Shown here piece by piece: positions 58,401 to 64,000 of a stretch of DNA of 64,000 bases. Under the pieces are notes generated by a model. The model was not told the origin of the DNA and ran no database searches. It saw only the letters and a program-made list of their open reading frames with translations. The DNA comes from Halichondria panicea. Lineage: Eukaryota > Porifera > Demospongiae > Suberitida > Halichondriidae. Location of the stretch: contig NC_087385.1 of assembly GCF_963675165.1 (NCBI RefSeq), positions 3,286,501-3,350,500 on the forward strand, in the 5' to 3' direction. The position numbers were made by a program, and so were the translations under genes. Numbering within the stretch: the first letter of the stretch is position 1; each line of letters begins with the position of its first letter.

Positions 58401-61400
58401 CAAGAAAACATGGCTAGAAGCCTATAGAAACTCTTGCTTACTACTTATTGATCCTTGAGCAGCTATAGCAGCCTGACCACACACACAAACACGTACAGTA
58501 TCGTATATCTCGCTTGCGCATGCGCACTGAGGCATAATTATTGCTAGTATCACAGTTGACTGTGTTCTGCGTAGTATACTTACTGTAATGGATCAATACA
58601 GAGATTGTGTTCTACTTCTATTCTCACATGACTTACTCAAACCTTCCTATAATATCAATCTGCCATCTTGCTGAGCATACCTTACTGGCTCTGGCTCCCA
58701 AGACAATTTCCTCGCTTTTTTGTTGTAGAATACAGTGCATACAGTGTAACCGTATTACTACAATATTTTATGCGTGATTTAGAAGTTGCGTATGAGTGAC
58801 CCTTTGCGATCTAACTAGTGCGTTACGAGGGATCTACAGTACCAGTACTGGTGTTTGTGATTATAATATTATATTGCAAATTGATCAACACTCCAAAACT
58901 GCAAATGTTAGTTATATAGTGGAACCTCCATAAAACGGACACCATTGGGGAACATAATTATAGAGAGGTGGTCTTCCTTGAGAGGTTTCGATTGCCAGCT
59001 ATGTTTGCTCTATAAAGAGTCATTTTTTGTTGCAAATGAATTTTAAGCTTTGCCTTTTAAAAGGCTCTAGGGACAAGCTACAGCTTGTTTTTCAAAATAA
59101 TGCTATCTCAGCAATAATTTCCTGCTAATTATGGGTGTGGCTGTCTGTTCTGGGAGGTTATTTGCCATTGCCTAAGCTGATTGGGGACCAGAAAACTGCT
59201 CGTTATACGGAGTATAGAGGTGGCCGCTCCTGAGAGGTTGCTTTGCATTGAAGTTTCGATCTGGACCTGAGCTCTTGGCCATTATATAGCGTGTGGTTGC
59301 TCTTTGGAGGTGGTCGTTAATGGAGGTTCCACTGTAATACCGTATAGCGGGTAATTTTCGTGGTATAAAAAATGGTTCAACTAGAAAAACGGTGGTTTTC
59401 ATGAGTAAAAATTTCGTTTAGTCTCGTGGCTGCACTGCATTCCTACGTTCCGGTAAGCCACGCGTACGTAAAAATTTTGTGGAGGCCAGCTTGCCCATGA
59501 AAATAATGAATATTTTACCCCACGAAAATTACCCGCTATAAGGTAAGGATTGAGGGTAAACCACAGTGTACATAGGCACTTTAGCTACTGTTTCTGTAGC
59601 AGTTCCTGGCATACTTTGTCAACCACAAGAAACATAAAATTAATGAAGCCATAATTGACCACAACTTTCGAGGCCGAACTCAAAGCAAATAGACTTTCGT
59701 AGATGTAGCTAGGTATATACCTATATAGCTATATAGCTAGCTAACTAACTTGTATAAACAGCTTGCAAACTTCCAAGTCCATGTCCAGCCTAGCTTGCTG
59801 CAGGCGAAGTGTTATTAGCCATAGATCTCTACGTGGGCAGTCCAACATCTCTAGCACTGCATGCCCACGTTCATTTTTTCACCCTTCTACCCTCACGAGA
59901 CTTCCCGATACAGGCTCTCCTTTTTTCTAACTCTAGCTACCTCTATTTCTTTCTTTATTCCTCCAATTAATACCGTTATTGAACGATTACAGTATTGAAT
60001 GATTGTGATAAAGAACAGAAAAAGGAGAGCCAGAGGCAAACAAAGCCTACATGTATATGTACAGGCCACGCCCATCTAACACTAAAAGTCTACTACCAGT
60101 ATACTATACTGCTACACTAGCCTCGATCCCAGGCCACACTTCCGCAAGCAGTCGATAGCAGGCCTTCTTTTCTTTGAAGGCCAGTGAAGGAGGCTACTGC
60201 TATACTGACTCTATCCGAAAGAATATAGCTGTACAACAAACCTACAACTCTGTCTTCTTTATCTTTATTAGCTAGCTAGGTATAATTATGCACCTATCAA
60301 TGTGTTTCCCCACTGGGAATCAAGTGGGATTCATTGCATTTTCCAAGAATTAAACAATTGATCAAATAATGGGTAAAAAAAAAAGCAGGGCCTACTGCTG
60401 ACTACCTGCATGCATGCTCATACATACAACTGTATATCTCCTGCTTTCACATTCATGCATTTAATGTGTATACAACACTCCTCTACATTTGTAGTTGTGA
60501 GACGTCTATAGGTCTATAGGTATAGGTATACTACCACCGAGGTATTAATTGGCGCTTCAGTGTGTATGTAATTGTATAGTTACTAAGCTGTAGGTGTCGT
60601 CCTACTGATTCATTTTGAAATAAACTTGTTTGATTCTCCTCCTCAGGATACATCCTCCGATGATCGTAGTGGGCACCAATGACACAGGGTCCATGGCTTC
60701 TTCAAGACTCCAAATATTTGAGTACAGTGAAGATGCTAGGTGATTTTTCAATTTAACATCTATACTAATTTGTCCCCTCTCGTTTTGTGACAGAAAATGG
60801 CAGAAAATTCATAGCATTGTAGGAATTGTGTTCGATCCAGTACATGATGTAGCGTTTGCACCTAACCTTGGCAGGTATGTTATTTTCTGTGCTATTAATT
60901 ATAAAGGAGCTTCTGAACTTAAAACTCGTTAATTTTGTGTTTCCCTTTGTTACTACATGTACATGTATAAGAAAATCCATACAGTCATCAATAATGTGTA
61001 TACAAGTGCACTAAATTAATTTAGTATGTTCTTGAGACTACTCCTTCATGGTAGGTCTTATCACATGTTAGCAGTGGCATCAAAAGATGTTGACATAATT
61101 CATTTGGCTCCTTCAGGGTAAGTCTTAGTAATGCCAATTTAAAAATTTAGGTATTTTTGCAGCACTGATCCAAATGGATGTACGAAGCTTGATGTCCGCC
61201 ACCCTGCACACTTTGACCACCAAGGCGCTCAAGTTTGGAGGGTGGATTGGAATGTCACTGGCACTATTCTTGCTTCTTCTGGGGATGATGGCTGCGTGAG
61301 ACTGTGGAAAGGTCTGAACGATATTCATAGTACAGTTTTCATAATTTTATTATTATGATAATTATAATTATAATTATAGAGTTCATTCTACAATTATAAC

Positions 61401-62355
61401 TAGGCTCTTGTAATGAAATAGAAGCCCCACCACAGTACAAGATACCAGGTAGGGGCAGATTTTAAGTTAAAGATGAAGTGTACTAGTTATAAAAACACTC
61501 AGATTTCTTGATTAATTTCTTGACAATTGTACCTTTTTCCACCCAAAAATTAATATGTGGACACCAGAGGAGGTGGTACGACACACGTGCCTCTATTTAG
61601 TAATGATCCTCTGCAATAACGTTGAGCGTGGGAGGATCTGTCTGTCTGTGTGTCGGTACTAGCTGTAACTGTTGCAAACTAACAGCTTCTATATGCTGCT
61701 TGCCACGTTCTCTTAGATTTTGATTCGTGGATTTGCAAACTAAAACTTCTTTCTCTAGTTTGGCTCACAGTGAAGGAGTGAAGGCTGTTGAAGTCTCTTC
61801 AGAATCTTTCGTAGCTTTTGCACAAACTTTCTATTCAACGTACACATTATAATACACATTAGAAGGTCATCGACAGGAAATGTCAATTCACAAGTAACGC
61901 ACACAATATGGCGGTAACCATGGCAACGGTGTTTTCACTGATCATTTCTATTATTCAGAAGTAAAAACATACATTGATGAACAATGAAAGGTACTTAAAA
62001 ATTATAATTAATTTTATTATGCCGTAAGAGGCAGAAAATGTTCGCAGGTACTAATTTTCGATATTCGCGTTTCAATGCCAGGAAACCCCACCCACCAATA
62101 GTTTATGTGAAATACCAATGTGTAGGAGTTCATTCCAGTGTAGGAGTTCATTCCAGTTAAATTTTTCGCGTCTTTACTTTGATTAAGGTGACATAATAAT
62201 TATTAGTTCACTTCTGCTTAGTTGTGAAATTAATGTTATTCATAGGGTTTTTGTAAATACTCGCAAGGAGATTCTTTGCATTTCTCAACTGATCTGCAAC
62301 TACACTCTCATTCGCAGAAGTAGCAGAATACCTGCCAGAGCTAGCGCAAGACTGA
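34372..62355 (+). CDS. SEH1: SEH1, WD40 nucleoporin of the Y complex and GATOR2 (13-exon model)
   Basis: Exons: 34372-34482, 41546-41596, 41653-41758, 42120-42166, 42219-42299, 42351-42428, 50505-50557, 60647-60739, 60794-60874, 61055-61117, 61163-61311, and tentatively 61404-61448 and 62318-62355. All have AG/GT borders and compatible phases; total 996 nt, 331 residues plus stop. It starts [20 protein letters not shown] and includes [49 protein letters not shown] and [13 protein letters not shown], which identify SEH1 throughout. SEH1 is an open six-bladed propeller; NUP85 (pore) or MIOS (GATOR2) completes it in trans. It acts at the nuclear pore, the kinetochore and, in GATOR2, upstream of TORC1. 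Introns 1, 6 and 7 are 7063, 8076 and 10089 bp and full of repeats; the others are short. Vertebrate proteins are about 360 residues and end differently. Confidence 0.95.
34503..35895. mobile_element. TA-flanked TIR element in SEH1 intron 1
   Basis: Left CAGCGCCACCC, right GTGGCGCTG, with TA at 34501-34502 and 35896-35897. Internal inverted matches include GGGCGGAGTCCAACAAACAC near 34632 against GTTGGTTGGACTCCGCCCAA near 35830. It is 1393 bp, of which 35094-35631 is a nested element. It starts about 20 bp after the exon 1 donor. Confidence 0.7.
35094..35631. mobile_element. GGTTACGGTA-family element (nested)
   Basis: Ends GGTTACGGTATACTGTTCC and ...GCAATTAGTATACCGTAACC. The inner arms carry GGTGACTCGAAGAG and its complement CTCTTCGAGTCGCCC, like the GGGCGGGTCGAAG motif of the elements at 26581 and 36129. 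Confidence 0.75.
36129..36761. mobile_element. GGTTACGGTA-family element, complete copy in intron 1
   Basis: 633 bp with ends GGTTACGGTCAACCGTTTGC and GCAAACTGTTTACCGCAACC. The body is complementary to 26581-27633 without that copy's two insertions. Contains GGGCGGGTCGAAGAGAT and its near-mirror CGCTTCGACCCGCC. Confidence 0.8.
37142..37827. mobile_element. TA-flanked TIR element, CCGTACTTAACCGTCG ends
   Basis: TIR CCGTACTTAACCGTCGAACC with its mirror GATTCGACGGTTAAGTATGG, TA at 37140-37141 and 37828-37829; 686 bp. It contains the palindrome 37222-37320. Confidence 0.75.
37222..37320. repeat. 99-bp palindromic element
   Basis: GAGGTACGACATCCGCGTGT ... ACACACATTCC and its mirror GGAATGTGTGT...GGATGTCGTACCTC make a near-complete hairpin. 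Related GGAGGT(A/G)..ACGACAC ends occur near 61567 and 62576. Confidence 0.8.
38256..38575. repeat. MITE ends of the CCGTATAGC family and an AAGGCCT repeat
   Basis: TACCAGCTATACGGTA (about 38353-38368) is a right end and TACCGTATAGCATGTATATT (about 38396) a left end of the family also at 59340-59543 and 63520-63710. About 38500-38575 carries CACAAGGCCTCAACAAGGAG ... GCGCATGCGCAAAATTATTGG, a dispersed repeat also near 49070, 51090 and 60150. Confidence 0.6.
39669..40053. mobile_element. TA-flanked pogo-like MITE (CAGTAGA...TATTCCGGC)
   Basis: 385 bp. It begins CAGTAGACTCTCGTTAATTC and ends GGAATAGCGAGAGTCGATCTACTG, with TA at 39667-39668 and 40054-40055. Relatives: an end at about 49206 and its block-A counterpart ending at about 7106. 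Confidence 0.75.
40321..40685. mobile_element. GGATTGGAAAC-family TIR element, 365 bp
   Basis: Left CATAGATTGAATAGGGAGAG-GGATTGGAAACGGAAGT, right mirror ACTTCCGTTTCTAATCCCTA-TTCAATCTATG. Exact 7-bp duplication ATCTGAG (40314-40320, 40686-40692). No gene inside; the minus-strand ORF 39878-40447 crosses its border and has no domain. Confidence 0.88.
40716..40988. mobile_element. 273-bp TIR element
   Basis: Arms CATGCAAAAGTCAATTTGTA GTTTCTCAGGC and GCCTGAGAAACTACAAATTG ACTTTGCATG. The target duplication is not resolved. Confidence 0.75.
41470..41509. other. Perfect 18-bp hairpin just upstream of SEH1 exon 2
   Basis: CGTTCTTTCCAGCGAGAC, loop ACTA, then the exact reverse complement. It ends 36 bp before exon 2, between possible branch-point and upstream regions. 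It may be a minimal foldback element or a structure influencing exon 2 splicing. Confidence 0.85.
41546..41758 (+). CDS. SEH1: SEH1 exons 2 and 3
   Basis: Exon 2, 41546-41596, 17 codons ([17 protein letters not shown]). Intron of 56 bp. Exon 3, 41653-41758, 35 codons plus one base ([35 protein letters not shown]), donor GTTAGT. They cover propeller blades 1-2. Confidence 0.95.
41766..42068. mobile_element. CCGTATAT-family MITE filling SEH1 intron 3
   Basis: 303 bp, starting 7 bp after the exon 3 donor (TA at 41764-41765) and ending about 50 bp before exon 4. Ends CCGTATATGTTCTAATTTAT and ...TAGAAGATAATTATACGG. It is the complement-oriented relative of 918-1313 and makes up most of the 361-bp intron. 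Confidence 0.85.
42120..42428 (+). CDS. SEH1: SEH1 exons 4, 5 and 6
   Basis: 42120-42166 ([16 protein letters not shown]), 42219-42299 ([27 protein letters not shown]) and 42351-42428 ([26 protein letters not shown]). The introns are 52 and 51 bp. They cover blades 2-3. The 8-kb intron 6 follows. Confidence 0.95.
42935..43139. mobile_element. 205-bp TIR element
   Basis: Arms CGTTCGTTATCTGAAAGAAC GCCTGGTCAAGTTCTAATGT and the mirror image at the right end (ACATTAGAACTTGACCAGGC...). A lone half-arm, ACATTAGAAAGAACGCCTGG, sits near 35929. Confidence 0.8.
43141..43815. repeat. TIR element with an expanded CTAGCGA minisatellite arm
   Basis: The left arm GATCGCTAGTTGAGTCTTCG ATAGTTGACGACCTTTGACC pairs with the right arm near 43690-43765. 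In the right arm the unit CAACTAGCGA(AG/TCA)CT is repeated about eight times (43736-43842), whereas the left arm has one to two units. Confidence 0.7.
43897..45840. repeat. Block D: inverted duplicate of 17.3-18.8 kb
   Basis: Reverse-complement counterpart of block C. It begins with a CAGTGGCGTAG-type MITE fragment (43897-43975), a (CA)n tract near 44190 and the MITE 44401-44913. It then contains repeats of CTTTTCTCTGATTGGACGGG near 44240 and near 45500, and runs into block B at about 45885. Confidence 0.85.
44401..44913. mobile_element. TA-flanked MITE, CCGTATTC family, complete
   Basis: 513 bp, TIR CCGTATTCACCCGAATTACC GGGACAC, with TA at 44399-44400 and 44914-44915. Several GGGACAC units occur inside. 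The ORFs within it are not conserved in the block-C copy. Confidence 0.88.
46030..46673. mobile_element. 644-bp foldback element
   Basis: Arms of about 300 bp: CAATGTAGTTAAGGCAG ... GGTTTGGAGGTCACACGACA ... TTTTCAAAAAGCGGAAAGCT at the left, mirrored at the right. It is absent from the corresponding place in block A (near 8795), which serves as an empty site. ORF 46216-46533 (-) is a palindrome by-product. Confidence 0.85.
46930..47567 (+). pseudogene. Retroelement (LINE-like) C-terminal remnants
   Basis: On + in several frames: [20 protein letters not shown] and [17 protein letters not shown], then about 47180-47325 with [20 protein letters not shown] (a CxCG...HxLSCP zinc-like motif found after reverse transcriptases in invertebrate retroelements), [20 protein letters not shown] near 47345, then near 47450-47567 [20 protein letters not shown] ending in a stop, which resembles the tail of CR1/Jockey-type LINE proteins. 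Stops and frameshifts occur between pieces. Block A keeps only the outer pieces. Confidence 0.6.
47978..48517. mobile_element. GGATTGGAAAC-family TIR element (block B copy), 540 bp
   Basis: Left CAGAGATGAAGGAAAGAGGA-TTGGAAACG, right ...CGTTTCCAATCCCTCTCTTC-CTTTATCTATG, with exact 7-bp duplication ATCTGAT (47971-47977, 48518-48524). Confidence 0.88.
50505..50557 (+). CDS. SEH1: SEH1 exon 7
   Basis: 53 nt, [17 protein letters not shown] plus AG, acceptor TATTCAG, donor GTACAC. It is isolated between two introns of 8.1 and 10.1 kb; identification rests on SEH1 homology (SC...SC-SWNPS) and exact phase fit (0 in, 2 out). Confidence 0.92.
51725..52644. mobile_element. GGATTGGAAAC-family TIR element, 920 bp
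   Basis: Left CATAGATAGTAGAGGAAGGG-ATTGGAAAC, right mirror ending CTACTATCTATG, with exact 7-bp duplication GTTAAAC (51718-51724, 52645-52651). Complement of the right part of 28706-31330. The host sequence around it is repeated near 52800-52960 without the element. Confidence 0.9.
53208..53832. repeat. Two-copy tandem duplication, unit about 310 bp
   Basis: Both copies start ACAGCTGAAGTGATCCCGTA and end CCGAGGGTTTGCACTT(T/C)AGTGCTCTAG; junction at about 53518. They differ by small indels. Confidence 0.88.
54047..54317. mobile_element. CAGTGGCGTAG-type MITE, copy 2
   Basis: 271 bp, begins CAGTGGCGTAGCTAGGATTT and ends CTGCCTATGCCACTG; contains GGGAAGGGAGGG and a poly-G run. The target duplication is not clean. 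Confidence 0.8.
54537..55302. mobile_element. GGATTGGAAAC-family TIR element, 766 bp
   Basis: Left CAGAGATACAAAAGAAAGGG-GATTGGAAACG, right perfect mirror ending GTATCTCTG, with exact 7-bp duplication GTACAGT (54530-54536, 55303-55309). The right duplication overlaps the start of the pogo-type MITE at 55306, so the target was that MITE's edge. Confidence 0.9.
55306..55521. mobile_element. Pogo/Tigger-type MITE, 216 bp
   Basis: CAGTAGAACCTCGCTAATCC ... GGGGTTCTACTG with TA on both sides (55304-55305, 55522-55523). The terminus is typical of pogo-like elements. Confidence 0.88.
55732..55971. mobile_element. CAGTGGCGTAG-type MITE, copy 3
   Basis: CAGTAGCGTAGGCAGAGGGG ... GGCTACGCCACTG, flanked by AGTTT on both sides. 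The opposite arm of the host element (near 58420-58435) shows the uninterrupted sequence, confirming the boundaries and a short duplication. Confidence 0.85.
57478..57666. repeat. Two-copy tandem repeat, unit about 92-96 bp
   Basis: GTGCAAAGACTTCTAGTGTT ... CAGCAGACTAAAAGGAAT occurs twice in succession, the second with an extra TAGT. Confidence 0.9.
58917..59334. mobile_element. Pogo/Tigger-type MITE, 418 bp
   Basis: TAGTGGAACCTCCATAAAAC ... GTTAATGGAGGTTCCACTG with flanking TA. It is immediately followed, 5 bp later, by another TA-type element. Confidence 0.82.
59340..59543. mobile_element. CCGTATAGC-family MITE, 204 bp
   Basis: CCGTATAGCGGGTAATTTTC ... GAAAATTACCCGCTATAAGG, TA at 59338-59339 and 59544-59545. 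Confidence 0.82.
60647..61311 (+). CDS. SEH1: SEH1 exons 8 to 11
   Basis: 60647-60739 ([20 protein letters not shown]), 60794-60874 ([20 protein letters not shown]), 61055-61117 ([20 protein letters not shown]) and 61163-61311 ([33 protein letters not shown]). The introns are 54, 180 and 45 bp. These cover the last blades of the propeller. The exon 11 donor, GTCTGA, is weak. Confidence 0.95.
61404..62355 (+). CDS. SEH1: SEH1 tentative exons 12 and 13 (C-terminus)
   Basis: 61404-61448 ([15 protein letters not shown]; acceptor ACTAG, donor GTAGGG) and 62318-62355 ([12 protein letters not shown], stop; acceptor TTCGCAG). Phases fit exactly and the complete frame closes with a stop, but neither resembles the usual SEH1 end, where a strand with NW-C follows the last WD repeat. 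If exon 11 is read through instead, a stop comes after about 17 codons. Confidence 0.4.
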
Positions 62356-63264
62356 TCTGGGAGCCTTAATTGGCACTGTCTGAATCTAGCTCTGTAGGTA
62401 CGGGTGGTTTTAGCTGTTTGTGTGGCTTTAGTCTTAGAGGAGCGGGGCTTAGAGTGTCAGCTAAATCATGACAATGTGGCTATATAGTTAGAGCAAGCTC
62501 TGCTACTTTCTGATAGTTTGAAAGTGAGTCCGCAACATATATAGCCAATTTCAGGATATAATTTATAACACCGAAGGAGGTAGGACACGCATCACGCGTG
62601 CCTCAGTAATTATAACCACGTTTCACTGTATACAAATTGTGATTTATAGGAGAGCAGTCGAGGGGCAGGTTAGTTGCCGTCTTCCATAACACTTTACAAT
62701 AATTATTCGAAAGTGATGTGAGCTTGCTAGATTAGATAGCACAACAGTTGATAGCTACCACAGGCACCATAGCTACACTGGAAAGGTTAAAAGTCAAGAG
62801 CATACTGTAAACATTGTACGCCACACGTTCCTGGTGACGCATGTCCTGCCTCCTCTGATACTATGAATCTATGGCAACCTTAAACCACCTCGCCCTCGTT
62901 TTTGGTGCATGGGTTTACTGCCCTAGAATCATAAACTTTAAATAAGGTGACATATGCGTAATTGGAGAGGCTTGGGCGAAATTCATCAGGAATTCAAAGA
63001 TTTCATTTGTGCCCTTGTGTGGATCTCATTCATCCGAGTGTTTTTTTGCCAATTTTGTTCAGCAGCAGAGATACAAGTCTTGAGGCCAGCTGTGCTGTGC
63101 GTTGACCTCAATCACAAGCTCCCCCCCTATGGTTGAGGCTAACATGCACAAGAGCACTGTATCTCTGCTTCTGAGCAAAATTTGATTTGACTCCCCCCCC
63201 CCCCCCCCCCCCCCCTGCAAAATAACATTTAAGCTTTCATACACTGGCTTGTAGGCTTGTAGTA
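62356..63264. other. Stretch downstream of SEH1 with one TIR element
   Basis: About 62574-62855 is a TIR element (GGAGGTAGGACACGCATCAC ... GCATGTCCTGCCTCC). A poly-C tract of about 24 bases lies at about 63191-63215. No gene recognised. Confidence 0.5.
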
Positions 63265-63895
63265 TAGTGTAGATGGATTGGAAACGGAAGGGATTCACGA
63301 GATCCTTTACAATGAAGTGTACTCTTGGACCATCATTGTATCTCTTCATAACTCCCACGAAAGCTGGGAACTTATTGTGTCCAATACATACATCTCAGAG
63401 CTACCCGCCCCCTGATGGTAGGTATCGATTGTCGTGAAGTAGCTAGAGGTACACAGAGAACTTAACAGAGAACTTAACTTGTTCATGCTTGTGTTCCTAT
63501 GATACCTAGCTATGATATACCGTATAGCGGGTATATTTTGAGGGTATAAATGTTCGTGGTTTTCGCGGAATCTGCATGTACCACGAATATTTATAACCGC
63601 GAATTTAATATCGCATGCGCATGCATGCTGCAAAACGGCACTATTCCATGAAAATTAAATCTGCAAAACCTTTCTAAAGCGTACCACCTCAAAATATACC
63701 TGCTATACGGTGATGAAAGAAAGTATGAGATGAAAGTTGATGTTTTGTAGCAGAAGAACTGCTCGTGGACCTTTTACAGACAGCAAAACAATTCTCATGG
63801 ATTATTCATGTTTAGCCCTTGTGTTACTCAATTAAAACCGCGGAGATACACGGCTTCCGTTTCCAATCCCTCTTCTTTCTAGAGCGAAAGTTTAT
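63265..63895. mobile_element. Probable GGATTGGAAAC-family element with a nested MITE
   Basis: Left GGATTGGAAACGGAAGG (63276), right CTTCCGTTTCCAATCCCTCT (about 63860). The outermost bases do not match well, so the borders are approximate. Nested inside is the CCGTATAGC-family MITE 63520-63710. Confidence 0.55.
63520..63710. mobile_element. CCGTATAGC-family MITE, 191 bp
   Basis: CCGTATAGCGGGTATATTTT ... AAAATATACCTGCTATACGG, with TA at the left; the right flank is TG. Confidence 0.78.
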
Positions 63896-64000
63896 ACCCT
63901 CAAAATATACCCGCTATACGGTGATGAAAGTTGATGTTTAGCTGAAGAACTGCTCGTGGATTTTTACAGACAGCAAAACAATTCTCGTGAATTATTCATG
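63680..64000. repeat. Direct repeat at the window end
   Basis: CTCAAAATATACC(T/C)GCTATACGG TGATGAAAG ... GAATTATTCATG occurs at about 63688-63810 and again at about 63899-64000. The second copy lacks a short segment. Confidence 0.85.

Larger units (their letters stand above)
55627..58537. mobile_element. 2.9-kb palindrome-rich TIR element
   Basis: TIR TTATGCCTCGGTGCGCATGC GTAAGCGAG and mirror CTCGCTTGCGCATGCGCACT GAGGCATAA. The outer arms (to about 56060 and from about 58340) continue with TGCTCAAGGATCAAT and CATGTTTTCTTGGATT. An inner hairpin pairs about 56060-56430 with 56460-56880 (CTTGTTCACCGAGTGTTGCT, GCATCAGCACCCACGGTGCT). A CAGTGGCGTAG MITE (55732-55971) interrupts the left arm. No transposase is recognised. 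Confidence 0.8.
50558..60646 (+). other. SEH1: SEH1 intron 7, repeat-filled
   Basis: 10089 bp with elements at 51725-52644, 54047-54317, 54537-55302, 55306-55521, 55627-58537, 58917-59334 and 59340-59543 and tandem duplications near 53.2-53.8 kb and 57.5 kb. No further exon is needed by the frame. Confidence 0.85.

Noticed and set aside
1-64000. tRNA, rRNA or snRNA genes
   Set aside because: I looked for GGTTCGAATCC-type B boxes and other conserved cores and found none except the tRNA-Leu-like primer-binding site at about 15131-15147, which belongs to the retrotransposon.

Overview
The window looks like nuclear DNA of a marine invertebrate, most probably a sponge. The support is a spliced, intron-rich gene for a conserved eukaryotic nucleoporin (SEH1), GT-AG introns, many metazoan-type transposons, and decayed copies of multigene families that I recall from sponge and cnidarian predicted proteins (the last point is from memory and unchecked). 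Base composition is AT-rich. I see no tRNA, rRNA, CRISPR array or bacterial operon structure.

Layout. 1-2490 (-): the gag/protease part of a BEL/Pao LTR retrotransposon cut by the window edge and broken by a TA-flanked MITE. 2.7-6.3 kb: a 30-bp minisatellite, a Tc1/IS630 transposase fragment and a decayed multicopy gene. 6.4-8.9 kb: block A, an inverted duplicate of block B (45.9-50.1 kb). 9067-9202: a good first-exon candidate of an unidentified gene. 9899-15293 (-): a young Ty3/Gypsy element with identical 146-bp LTRs and a TGGAC target duplication; its pol is split by a 1240-bp foldback transposon at a TA. 15.5-17.2 kb: pieces of another multicopy gene and a dead Tc1/IS630 transposase. 17.3-18.8 kb: block C, an inverted duplicate of block D (43.9-45.8 kb). 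20463-24488 (+): a second, frameshifted Gypsy element. 25.7-26.2 kb: weak host-exon candidates. 28607-32774: a TIR element with a 6-bp target duplication carrying a two-exon ULP1-like protease plus PHD-finger gene and GAAATC arrays at both ends; a 2.6-kb element sits inside it.

From 34372 to 62355 (+) the window is one host gene, SEH1, a WD40 subunit of the nuclear-pore Y complex and of GATOR2. Eleven exons are read with consistent phases; two tentative 3' exons complete a 331-residue frame. Introns 1, 6 and 7 (7.1, 8.1 and 10.1 kb) are filled with nested inverted-repeat elements; intron 3 is nearly all one MITE.

The most interesting signals are the ULP1-PHD element, a group of elements of different length that share an inner terminal motif GGATTGGAAAC and exact 7-bp target duplications, and the two long inverted-duplicate block pairs that share the same transposon insertions and so date the duplications relative to the insertions.
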